Assembly: GCA_024758765.1 (NCBI GenBank) | Contig: CP101406.1 | Coordinates: 1,736,001 to 1,800,000, forward strand | Direction: 5' to 3' | DNA: 64,000 nt | Source: Mycobacterium sp. SVM_VP21 | GTDB lineage: Bacteria > Actinomycetota > Actinomycetes > Mycobacteriales > Mycobacteriaceae | Shown: positions 29,642 through 36,106 of the stretch, piece after piece | Layout of the letters: the number at the start of each line of letters is the position of its first letter | How positions within the stretch are numbered: position 1 is the stretch's first letter | Notes under the pieces: model-generated | What the model saw: only the letters and a program-made list of their open reading frames with translations | Database searches by the model: none | Told to the model about the DNA's origin: nothing | Position numbers and translations under genes: made by a program

Positions 29642-30040
29642 TCAGGCGCTGAGGTGCTCCTTGCGACGAAGCTCGTCGATGCGGGCCAGGACGTCCTCCT
29701 GGGCCTCGGGCGAGAGCCCGACAGCTTGGGTCGCGATGCGCCGTACTCCGGCGTCGCGGACGCTGTCTAGCCATGACAACTCGGCGTCGAGCTTGGCGTA
29801 GTAGTCGTCGTCGGTGAAGAACGCCGGCTTGATCCGGAAGAAGTTGGCCAGCGCTGCCATGGTGGCGGTGGACGGGTTCGTCCGGTTCCCCGAGCGCAAC
29901 TGGGAGAGGTAGGGGGCCGACATCGTGACGCCCTCCGCTTTGAGTGCCGCGATTACCTCGGCGGACGTGTGCGGTCCGCGGCCGGGTGGATAGACCACAT
30001 CGAAAAGGCGATTCAAGCGGACAGCGAACGTCGCGCTCAT
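29642..30040 (-). CDS. espR: Nucleoid-associated regulator EspR
   Basis: A 132-aa protein of exactly EspR length (Rv3849) and very similar sequence. The N-terminal helix-turn-helix contains RLNRLFDVVYPPGRGPHTSAEVIAALK and APYLSQLRSGNRTNPS, with a C-terminal dimerisation part ending ELRRKEHLSA. EspR binds many sites, bridges DNA and activates the espACD genes needed for ESX-1 secretion in M. tuberculosis. Its presence says nothing about ESX-1 here, since that locus is outside the window. The ATG has a GGAGGTCC ribosome site. A 342-bp upstream region carries an inverted repeat and likely the regulatory sites. Confidence 0.94.
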   Translation of the reverse strand: MSATFAVRLNRLFDVVYPPGRGPHTSAEVIAALKAEGVTMSAPYLSQLRSGNRTNPSTATMAALANFFRIKPAFFTDDDYYAKLDAELSWLDSVRDAGVRRIATQAVGLSPEAQEDVLARIDELRRKEHLSA

Positions 30041-30382
30041 CGATAGGACCTCCAGGGGGTAGGCAGGCGGCCGACAGGCGCTCCGCGCGGGGGAAAGCGG
30101 TAGCGCCTGATGATTTGCTGATCATCGTAGCGATAGTTACCGACACAACCAAGGGTGTTTCCGTAGCGAGTTCGATCTTGAAGCACGAGATCGGGCTTGG
30201 TGCAGTTCATTCGGCTCACCGTAGAGATCGCTGTGGTTCGATTTTCTTGTCGTACCAAGCACTATTGCGTCGGCACCGGCGAACGAAGCGATCCAGTAAC
30301 ACCGGCCCGTTGGTCCTCACTGCTGGAAGCCACTCCGGCGAAGTGAAGTTTCCACCGCGTGTTGGGTTATCGGCGGGATTTG
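30041..30382. other. espR upstream region, no gene seen
   Basis: The 342-bp gap between the espR start and the end of the GDT1-type gene has no convincing reading frame. It is less GC-rich than its neighbours. It contains one clear inverted repeat at 30109-30126 and otherwise nothing I can name. Long regulatory leaders are expected for espR. Confidence 0.6.
30109..30126. promoter_or_regulatory. Inverted repeat GATGAT-N6-ATCATC upstream of espR
   Basis: Perfect 6-bp arms flank TTGCTG, 69-86 bp before the espR start codon. EspR itself is reported to recognise TTTGC-type elements, and TTTGC occurs at 30114-30118 inside this palindrome. Autoregulation is a reasonable guess. Confidence 0.35.
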
Positions 30383-31072
30383 CTACCGAGTGGTGGAATC
30401 GTCTCCGGGGGTCTGTCCGGAACGGCGCAGCGAAGCTCGCCACAGCGCTGACCCCAATGCCACCGAGACCAATCCCGCAACCGAGGCGATGGCCACCGGT
30501 CGCCAGCCCAGCGCCTCATCGAAGAGGATCCACAAGCCGCACCCCAGGAAGAGCAATCCGGCCGCTGCGTGCAGCAAGTGTTCGGGCAACCGCCGGTGCA
30601 GCACCGTCCCGACCGCGATCGCGACAGCGTCGGCGAGCACCATCCCGATAGTCGCGCCCAGCCACACGCCCAGCCAGTTGCGGTCACTGGCCAGCGCAAC
30701 CGTCGCCAGCATCGTCTTGTCTCCGAGCTCGGCCAACAGCACCGAGGACACCACCGCGAACAGTACGAATCGAGGCTCGCGGACGGCGGTTTCCCCAGGT
30801 GTGGAGTTGGTTCCCTCGCGCCACGTCCACGCCGCGAAACCGATGAAGGCAACACCGGCGGCGGCGGCGATTGGGCGGGCCGGCAATGTCAGCCCGAGAA
30901 AGTGCCCCACTGTCACCGAGATGCCGTGGATGGCGAAAGCCGCGATAGCCACTCCGCTGAGAACCACCCACCAGCGGTGCCGTAGCGCGTACGTCATGGT
31001 GATCAGTTGTGACTTGTCGCCGAGCTCGGCGAGGAAGACCACGCCCAGGCTGATCAGCATGGCGGCAAGCAT
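30383..31072 (-). CDS. GDT1/TMEM165 (UPF0016) family cation transporter, probable Mn2+ exporter
   Basis: A 229-aa membrane protein with the duplicated signature of the UPF0016 family: ELGDKS (residues about 16-21) in the first half and ELGDKT (about 114-119) in the second. Each is followed by three hydrophobic helices. Family members from cyanobacteria, yeast and humans move Mn2+ or Ca2+ out of the cytosol using the acidic residue in E-x-G-D-K. It lies between the espR region and an Rv3847-like gene, with sodA one gene further on the same strand. No yybP-ykoY manganese riboswitch consensus is visible in the 123-bp leader. Rv3848, which sits here in M. tuberculosis, is a different protein. Confidence 0.85.
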   Translation of the reverse strand: MLAAMLISLGVVFLAELGDKSQLITMTYALRHRWWVVLSGVAIAAFAIHGISVTVGHFLGLTLPARPIAAAAGVAFIGFAAWTWREGTNSTPGETAVREPRFVLFAVVSSVLLAELGDKTMLATVALASDRNWLGVWLGATIGMVLADAVAIAVGTVLHRRLPEHLLHAAAGLLFLGCGLWILFDEALGWRPVAIASVAGLVSVALGSALWRASLRRSGQTPGDDSTTR

Positions 31073-31195
31073 GCGGGGACGCCCTTTCGTCAGCTGCCGA
31101 GGCTAATGACTCCGCGGCCCGGCCGCCAGCCGACAAGGAATTTCGGCGGGCCGAAGTCGACGATCCGGCAACGGGACAATTTGGCGCGAATTGCT

Positions 31196-31732
31196 TTATG
31201 CCGCAAGCAGCATGGCCAGTACTGCGGTATCGGGGTGGCTGACCGGGTCGACGCCGACCCGGCTCACCATCGAGGTGACGGTGCCGTCGGATTCGGCTTC
31301 GACCCAGGCCGCGCGATGCTCTAGGCCCAGGTAGGGCAGGCCGGGCAGCAATATGCATCCCGATGCCGCGCCGCGGCATTCGGGCAGCGAGGGAATGGTC
31401 TCCGACGGCGGGTGCAGCATCAGTAGCGCGGAGGGCTGGCGGCCGGCGAAGTATCCCGGTGCGATCGCCGATTCGCCGGCGATAGTGCCTTCGGCCAGCA
31501 GCAATCCGACGGTGCCCGGACCGGGGTTGTCGGGCAGTTCCTCGTGAGTGCCGAACACCGTTGTGGTGGGCAGTAATCCGGGCATCGAAGCGACTCGGAC
31601 GGTGATGCTGAGCAGTTGTGCCCATTCCTTGGTCGAATCCGGCCAGCGGCCGAAGACTACGAATCCGTGAAGCTCGCCACGGGAGTGAAACGGGGCGACT
31701 TCGATCGCCCGGCCGGAACCTGTCGTCTCCAT
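31196..31732 (-). CDS. Rv3847-like conserved protein, unknown function
   Basis: A 178-aa protein matching the length and position (between sodA and espR) of Rv3847 (177 aa). It has no signal peptide or membrane helix and reads as a soluble alpha/beta protein, with segments ELHGFVVFGRWPDSTKEWAQLL and VGLLLAEGTIAGESAIAPG. The frame extends to 31834, but the ATG at 31732 has a GGAGGG ribosome site and gives the expected length. Function is not known. It could be cotranscribed with sodA, though the repeat-bearing gap of about 310 bp makes that uncertain. Confidence 0.72.
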   Translation of the reverse strand: METTGSGRAIEVAPFHSRGELHGFVVFGRWPDSTKEWAQLLSITVRVASMPGLLPTTTVFGTHEELPDNPGPGTVGLLLAEGTIAGESAIAPGYFAGRQPSALLMLHPPSETIPSLPECRGAASGCILLPGLPYLGLEHRAAWVEAESDGTVTSMVSRVGVDPVSHPDTAVLAMLLAA

Positions 31733-32045
31733 CGCGCACCCTCCGCGACATTTTGGCTTGTTGGCTGATTCGCCTGCTCGCATTTCAGCGGGTGGGTTGT
31801 TTGGCAGCATGCGGCACCCGTCACGCGGATTCAAGGTGACACGGCGAGGCGGCGGATAACGAAACGGTGAAAAAAGCCGGCGGTTCAGCGAGGCTCGACG
31901 GAGGAGAGGCGAAGCTGGGGCCGCCGCATAAAACCCGGCGGTTCAGCGAGGCTCGACGGAGGAGAGGCGAAGCTGGAACCGCCGTATAAAACAAAGTGGG
32001 GCGCCACGCCAACGGCGCGACGCCCCACCCATGTCAGCGGTCCGG
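31733..32045. other. Gap between sodA and the Rv3847-like gene, mostly repeat
   Basis: The 313-bp interval holds two tandem copies of a 58-bp repeat (31877-31992). The remainder is the leader of the Rv3847-like gene. I see no gene in it; open frames here simply read through the repeat. Confidence 0.6.
31877..31992. repeat. Two tandem copies of a 58-bp repeat (family B)
   Basis: The two copies start 58 bp apart and differ at few positions. Each runs from CGGCGGTTCAGCGAGGCTCG through a GGAGGAGAGGCGAAGCTGG stretch to GCCGCC and a short ATAAAAC tail. In the second copy the ends CGGCGGTTC and GAACCGCCG are perfect inverted repeats, so each unit could fold or behave like a small mobile palindromic element. 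A third copy, inverted, lies at 37514-37562 inside a coding sequence. Confidence 0.8.
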
Positions 32046-32666
32046 CTAGAAGATCAGCCCCGAAGTCTTCGAGGTGGCGGCCGCGAAACGCGACTGCACG
32101 TCGGCCCAGTTGACCACGTTCCAGAACGCCTTGACGTAGTCGGCCTTGACGTTCTTGTACTGCAGGTAGAAAGCGTGTTCCCACATGTCGACCTGCAACA
32201 GCGGGATGATGCCCAGCGGCACGTTGGCCTGCTGGTCGTAGAGCTGGAAGGTCAGCAGCTTCCCGCCCAGGGTGTCGTAGCCGAGCACCGCCCAGCCCGA
32301 ACCCTGCAGGCCGTTGGCGGCCGCGGTGAACTGCGCACGGAACTTGTCGAACGATCCGAACGCGTCGTCGATGGCCGCGGCCAGTTCGCCCGTCGGCTTG
32401 TCACCGCCGTTGGGGGACAGGTTCTTCCACCAGATCGAGTGGTTGACGTGACCGCCAAGGTGGAACGCCAGGTTCTTCTCGTTCAAGAAGATCGCGCCGT
32501 GGTCGTCGTTGGCGCGGGCCTCTTCGAGCTTGGCCAGGGCGCCGTTGGCGCCGGCGACGTAGGCGGCGTGGTGCTTGCTGTGGTGCAGTTCGTTGATCTG
32601 GCCCGAGATGTGCGGCTCAAGGGCTCCGTAATCCCAGTCCAAGTCCGGCAAGGTGTAGTCGGCCAC
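32046..32666 (-). CDS. sodA: Superoxide dismutase, Fe/Mn family, probably Mn-dependent
   Basis: A 206-aa dismutase that converts superoxide to peroxide and oxygen, very similar to mycobacterial SodA. Metal ligands are His28, His76, Asp160 and His164 ([11 protein letters not shown]). Residue 145 is Gln (YDQQ). The M. tuberculosis iron enzyme has His145, while manganese mycobacterial SODs have Gln, so this one is likely the Mn type. The start is a GTG at 32666 with an AAGGAAGGA ribosome site; the protein then begins [19 protein letters not shown]. No signal peptide is present, although mycobacterial SodA is known to leave the cell. A GDT1-type transporter lies two genes downstream. Confidence 0.95.
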   Translation of the reverse strand: MADYTLPDLDWDYGALEPHISGQINELHHSKHHAAYVAGANGALAKLEEARANDDHGAIFLNEKNLAFHLGGHVNHSIWWKNLSPNGGDKPTGELAAAIDDAFGSFDKFRAQFTAAANGLQGSGWAVLGYDTLGGKLLTFQLYDQQANVPLGIIPLLQVDMWEHAFYLQYKNVKADYVKAFWNVVNWADVQSRFAAATSKTSGLIF

Positions 32667-32875
32667 GGGGTTCCTTCCTTCGGTCTGTGCTGATCCGGTG
32701 TCAATCACCGTTGATCATTGTCGACAGGCGTTGACGGTCTAGCGGCACCCCACTTCACCGCGGTTGCAGTGTGATGGGGCCACCTTCAACCACATTGCTC
32801 CAACGCCGGGTGTACCGCAACAAACGGGTGGAGCTGATGCGCGACATCAGCCGATCGCAATACTCAGGCTGAGGT

Positions 32876-33034
32876 TCAGGTCAGGACGAGAACAACCAGG
32901 AAAGACAGCAGCACGAGGGCGATTACTCCGGCGCGCAGCGACGCCAGCAGATAGGCGCGCTTATAGGTGGACGATCCCGCGTGCCAGCCCGACGCCGCTG
33001 CGACGGGACCGGGTCCGATCGGCCGTGCCGTCAT
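32876..33034 (-). CDS. Small single-pass membrane protein, 52 aa
   Basis: A minus-strand ATG opens a 52-codon frame to a TGA. The first 27 residues are polar and Gly/Pro-rich (MTARPIGPGPVAAASGWHAG), with an SSTYKRAY stretch. The last 24 form one hydrophobic helix (LLASLRAGVIALVLLSFLVV) reaching the C-terminus. The ribosome site is weak (AAGGCAG, close to the ATG). It lies in the 861-bp gap between sodA and the gene at 33528. The clear membrane helix argues for a real gene, but no family is recognised. Confidence 0.45.
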   Translation of the reverse strand: MTARPIGPGPVAAASGWHAGSSTYKRAYLLASLRAGVIALVLLSFLVVLVLT

Positions 33035-33272
33035 CTGCCTTGCCCCCAACTTCACCGTGCGCCCATCCCAGTGAGGCGCATCACATCTGTTCTGTGACGG
33101 CGATCATAGCGCTTTGTCCGCCCAGTGGAAAAATTCACCTCGATAACCCGACTTACCTGCACTGACGCGTTCCGGGTCCTCCTGGTCGTCAAATGCGGGC
33201 GGCAGGCGGCTGCTTAGCCGATCAAGCGATTTCGCTCGATGCTGTTAGTCGGTTCGCTTCGACGACGCTGCG

Positions 33273-33370
33273 TTATCCACAACCGATGCGTCTGTCGACA
33301 TGTAAGAAGCACATCACGCCCGTGCAGCTGTCGATCGGTGTGTGGATAAACCTGTGGAAACTGTGGATAG
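33273..33370. promoter_or_regulatory. Cluster of four DnaA-box-like nonamers
   Basis: TTATCCACA lies at 33273-33281 on the plus strand. Its exact reverse complement TGTGGATAA is at 33341-33349. TGTGGAAAC at 33353-33361 and TGTGGATAG at 33362-33370 are one-mismatch versions in the same orientation as the second. Two exact matches to the classical DnaA consensus plus two near matches within 98 bp are unlikely by chance in GC-rich DNA. No dnaA or dnaN gene is near, so this is not the usual oriC setting. Confidence 0.6.
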
Positions 33371-33435
33371 CCGGTGGTAGCTGCCGGGCCGCACGGGGCG
33401 TCTTTGGCGCCGTTTACCGATGGCTCTGGCCACGG

Positions 33436-33515
33436 CGCCGCCGACCTTGCGGTCGCCGCGGTGTCGATGGCGTCGACCCGGCTGCGGTCGGCTCCGCCGA
33501 CCTTGCGGTCGCCGC
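33436..33515. repeat. Two copies of the family A repeat before the DUF4328 gene
   Basis: The core CCGACCTTGCGGTCGCCG occurs at 33441 and again at 33497, a 56-bp period. The second copy matches the 23.1-kb repeat over about 40 bp, including CGGCTCCGCCGACCTTGCG. It is oriented the same way relative to the downstream start codon. It runs directly into the TAGGCT promoter hexamer. Confidence 0.75.
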
Positions 33516-33521
33516 TAGGCT
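33516..33521 (+). promoter_or_regulatory. Leaderless-type -10 hexamer TAGGCT
   Basis: TAGGCT, 6 nt, then GTG at 33528. The sequence CGCCGCTAGGCT is identical to that preceding the LLM oxidoreductase gene, so repeat and promoter appear to be one conserved unit. Confidence 0.5.
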
Positions 33522-33527
33522 GGTGCG

Positions 33528-34607
33528 GTGATCCAGGTGTGTTCCCGCTGCAAGACGCGGTGGAACGTGCGTGACCAGCAGCGGGCCTGGTGCCCACGCT
33601 GCAACGGTGCGCTGTGGGCGCCGCTGACACCCGAGCAAGAAGCTGAGTTGCAGTGGACCCAGCCTGGGCCCCCTGCGCCGCCGGCAGCGCCCGGGCAGGC
33701 GCCACCACGGCCGGGGCACGGTTACCGGTGGATCGCGGTGCGGCCAGGACCGCCGCCTCCGCAGTCGCCGGCCCGGCGCCCGCTGGGGCCCACCCCGCGT
33801 TATTCGGTGATGCCCCGCTGGACGCTGATGGGCGGGCCGATTCGTGCTGCGGCACAGTCGAAACCGGGGGAGCGGCAGGCGCCTACGGCGCGCTCGCTGG
33901 AGAAGACGCTCGCTGCCGCGGTCGCCGCGCTGGGCGTCGCGGCACTGGTGCACGCCTTGATTTATGTGCTGATGATCGTCAATCGCACCATGCTGTTGAA
34001 TCCCCTGATCGCCGGTGGCGCGGTGTGGCTGGGCCGGCTGGCCGGGCTGGCCGCTATCGCGGCAGTGGTCAGCTGTGCCGTGGTGCTGACCAGGTGGCTG
34101 CTTGCCCGGCGTTCGGTGGCCTTCGCCCGGTTGCACCTGCCCGAGACCCGCCCGGCTTGGGCGGTGTGGGCCGGTTGCCTGGTGCCGGTGGTCAACCTGG
34201 CCTGGGCGCCGGTGTTTGTCATGGAGCTGGCCAAGCGCGAGGACCGGCTGGACCGGCTGCGCAAGCCCATCGTGGTGTGGTGGGTCGTGTGGGCCGCTAG
34301 CACTGCCGTCGCGATCTTCGCTACCGCCACCAGCTGGGCAGCGGGGGCCCAGGGCATTGCTAACAACATGGTGGCGACCGTGGTGGCGTACCTCCTCGGG
34401 CTGGCAGCAGTGGTGACGGTGGCCCGGGTGGTCGAGGGATTCGAACGGCGATCGATGGGTCGGCCCGCCCACCACTGGGTGGTGGTGGCCGATGGGCGCG
34501 ATACCGCCGCTGCACCGCCGCCGGCTCCGGCCGCCGCGCCGAAGCCGGAAGAAGGCAACGCCCCGGCCCCGGCTCTTGAGTCCGCGGGACGGGAACCGGC
34601 AGCATAA
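33528..34607 (+). CDS. DUF4328-type membrane protein with N-terminal zinc ribbon (Rv3843c-like)
   Basis: A 359-aa protein that begins with a zinc-ribbon-like CSRCKTRWNVRDQQRAWCPRC (residues 5-25), passes through a Pro-rich linker (about 48-90), and then has six or so hydrophobic helices (about 125-320) of the DUF4328 type. A Pro/Ala-rich tail ends it. Length and placement before glpQ1 match Rv3843c (342 aa). The GTG start is set by a TAGGCT hexamer 6 nt upstream. The following glpQ1 ATG is 4 bp after the stop, so the two are probably cotranscribed. Function is unknown. Confidence 0.8.
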   Translation: MIQVCSRCKTRWNVRDQQRAWCPRCNGALWAPLTPEQEAELQWTQPGPPAPPAAPGQAPPRPGHGYRWIAVRPGPPPPQSPARRPLGPTPRYSVMPRWTLMGGPIRAAAQSKPGERQAPTARSLEKTLAAAVAALGVAALVHALIYVLMIVNRTMLLNPLIAGGAVWLGRLAGLAAIAAVVSCAVVLTRWLLARRSVAFARLHLPETRPAWAVWAGCLVPVVNLAWAPVFVMELAKREDRLDRLRKPIVVWWVVWAASTAVAIFATATSWAAGAQGIANNMVATVVAYLLGLAAVVTVARVVEGFERRSMGRPAHHWVVVADGRDTAAAPPPAPAAAPKPEEGNAPAPALESAGREPAA

Positions 34608-34611
34608 GTCC

Positions 34612-35427
34612 ATGACCCCGGCCGGTGATGTCGTCTCGGAACACCCGTTCGTGGTCGCACACCGGGGTGCGTCTATCGATCGCCCGGAGCACACCCTGGC
34701 CGCCTACGACTTGGCGCTGCAGGAGGGGGCGGACGGCGTCGAGTGCGATGTGCGGCTGACCAGTGACGGCCACTTGGTCTGCGTGCACGACCGACGGGTG
34801 GATCGGACCTCCAGCGGGGCCGGGGTGGTCAGTGAGATGACGCTGTCGCAGTTGCAGCGCCTCGACTACGGCGCGTGGCATCGCAACGGGCAGACCGGCT
34901 CAGCGGCGGGTGTCGGCATTGGTGACACCGGTCTGCTCACCCTCGATGCACTGGTTGCGCTGGTTCTGGACTGGCACCGGCCGGTGAAGATCTTCATCGA
35001 GACCAAGCATCCGGTGCGATACGGCTCGATGGTTGAGCGCGAGGTGCTCGCGTTGCTGCATCGATTCGGGCTCGCCGCGCCGGCGTCGGCTTCGCGGTCG
35101 CGTGCGGTGGTCATGTCGTTCTCGGCGGCGGCGGTGTGGCGGATTCGCCGGGCCGCGCCCCTGCTGCCGACGGTTCTGCTCGGGTCAGGCGCGCGCTATC
35201 TGGGTGGCGGCGCGGCGACGACGGTCGGTGCCACGGCGATCGGTCCGTCGATCGAGACGCTGCGGGAACATCCCGAGTTGGTGGACCAGGCCGCCGTCCG
35301 GGGTCGCGCGCTGTATTGCTGGACCGTCGACCGCAGTGAAGACGTTGACTTCTGCAGGGACGTGGGGGTTGCGTGGATTGCGACAAATCAGCCCGCCCGA
35401 ACCAAGGCGCGGTTGCGGGCGGGCTGA
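34612..35427 (+). CDS. glpQ1: Glycerophosphodiester phosphodiesterase
   Basis: A 271-aa GDPD enzyme that splits glycerophosphodiesters into glycerol-3-phosphate and an alcohol. The catalytic/metal block is complete: VAHRGASIDRPEHTLAAYDLAL, GADGVECDVRLTSDGHLVCVHD, and later KIFIETKHP and YCWTVDRSEDVDF. There is no signal peptide, so it is cytosolic, as in mycobacterial GlpQ1 (Rv3842c). The frame opens earlier, but ATG 34612 begins right after the DUF4328 gene and matches the family. It is convergent with bfrB. Confidence 0.92.
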   Translation: MTPAGDVVSEHPFVVAHRGASIDRPEHTLAAYDLALQEGADGVECDVRLTSDGHLVCVHDRRVDRTSSGAGVVSEMTLSQLQRLDYGAWHRNGQTGSAAGVGIGDTGLLTLDALVALVLDWHRPVKIFIETKHPVRYGSMVEREVLALLHRFGLAAPASASRSRAVVMSFSAAAVWRIRRAAPLLPTVLLGSGARYLGGGAATTVGATAIGPSIETLREHPELVDQAAVRGRALYCWTVDRSEDVDFCRDVGVAWIATNQPARTKARLRAG

Positions 35428-35443
35428 TCGGCGGGCGAGGGGT

Positions 35444-35980
35444 TTACCCGCCGGCGATACGCGGCGCGCCGGCTTCTTGGCCGACCGTGATCTCGCGTGC
35501 GAGGAATGTCTCCAGCTCGAACAGGTTGTGCCCGGCGCGGTCGGCGACCCGCAGCAACCGGGTCATCACGGCCACCTCCTCGACCTGTTCGCGCAGGAAC
35601 CACTGCATGAACTGCTCGCCGAGGTAGTCGCCTTCGTCGCGCGCGGCGCTGGTGAGTCGGCTGATCTGCTCGGTGACGGTCCGCTCCTGCTCCAGCGTCA
35701 GCGCCAGCGCATCCCGGGGGGCGTCGAAGTGGTTGCGCACCGCGTCGACACCGGGAATCTCCACTCGGATGTCCCGGTCGAGCAAGTACTGCACCAGCAT
35801 CATCGCGTGGTTCCGTTCCTCGACGGCCTGGGCGTAAAAGAATTTGGCCAATTGCGGCAAATCCTCGCCGTCGAAATAAACCGCGACCGCGACATATTGC
35901 TGTGCCGCGGTAAATTCGTGATAGATCTGCTCTTGAAGCAGCGCGTGGAATTTCGTCTTGTGGCTTTCGTTCTCGATCAT
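35444..35980 (-). CDS. bfrB: Ferritin (non-haem bacterial ferritin)
   Basis: A 178-aa ferritin, close to BfrB (Rv3841, 181 aa). Ferroxidase ligands are visible in HEFTAAQQYVAVAVYF (Glu), AVEERNHAMMLVQ (Glu, His) and DFLGEQ-like DYLGEQFMQWF. It stores iron as a mineral in a 24-subunit shell. I place the start at ATG 35980 (MIENESHKTKFHALL); the frame extends 8 codons upstream to an ATG at 36004. Two IdeR-type boxes lie 54-97 bp upstream. In M. tuberculosis IdeR with iron activates bfrB from two such boxes, and the same logic is expected here. Confidence 0.93.
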   Translation of the reverse strand: MIENESHKTKFHALLQEQIYHEFTAAQQYVAVAVYFDGEDLPQLAKFFYAQAVEERNHAMMLVQYLLDRDIRVEIPGVDAVRNHFDAPRDALALTLEQERTVTEQISRLTSAARDEGDYLGEQFMQWFLREQVEEVAVMTRLLRVADRAGHNLFELETFLAREITVGQEAGAPRIAGG

Positions 35981-36033
35981 GAATGCGATGCTACCCCTGG
36001 TCAAAGTGGGTTTGCATCCAAGGCGAGACTTAC

Positions 36034-36052
36034 TCAGGTCAGCATTGCCTAA
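36034..36052 (-). promoter_or_regulatory. IdeR-type iron box 1 of bfrB
   Basis: The 19-mer matches the palindromic IdeR consensus at 13 of 19 positions by my count, with good ends (TCAGGT and CCTAA). It lies 54 bp upstream of the bfrB ATG. Confidence 0.55.
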
Positions 36053-36058
36053 GTAAAG

Positions 36059-36077
36059 ATAGGGTAGGCTGAAATTG
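36059..36077 (-). promoter_or_regulatory. IdeR-type iron box 2 of bfrB
   Basis: A second, weaker box with the intact core TAGGCT (12 of 19 matches) starts 25 bp from the first. Tandem boxes in front of bfrB are the arrangement known in M. tuberculosis, where IdeR activates ferritin when iron is plentiful. Confidence 0.45.
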
Positions 36078-36106
36078 CGTAATCGCGCGTGGAAATTAGG
36101 TTCGGC

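Larger units (their letters stand above)
33035..33527. other. Intergenic region with DnaA-box-like cluster and repeats
   Basis: About 490 bp without a gene. From left to right it holds an ordinary promoter-like stretch, four DnaA-box-like nonamers (33273-33370), two copies of repeat family A (33436-33515) and a leaderless-type promoter for the gene at 33528. Other short frames lack coding character. Confidence 0.65.

Noticed and set aside
31073..31195. Possible yybP-ykoY manganese riboswitch ahead of the GDT1-type gene
   Set aside because: The leader is short and lacks the conserved loop sequences of that riboswitch class.
33273..33370. Chromosomal oriC
   Set aside because: The box cluster is real, but no dnaA, dnaN, rpmH or AT-rich unwinding region is present, so I do not call an origin.
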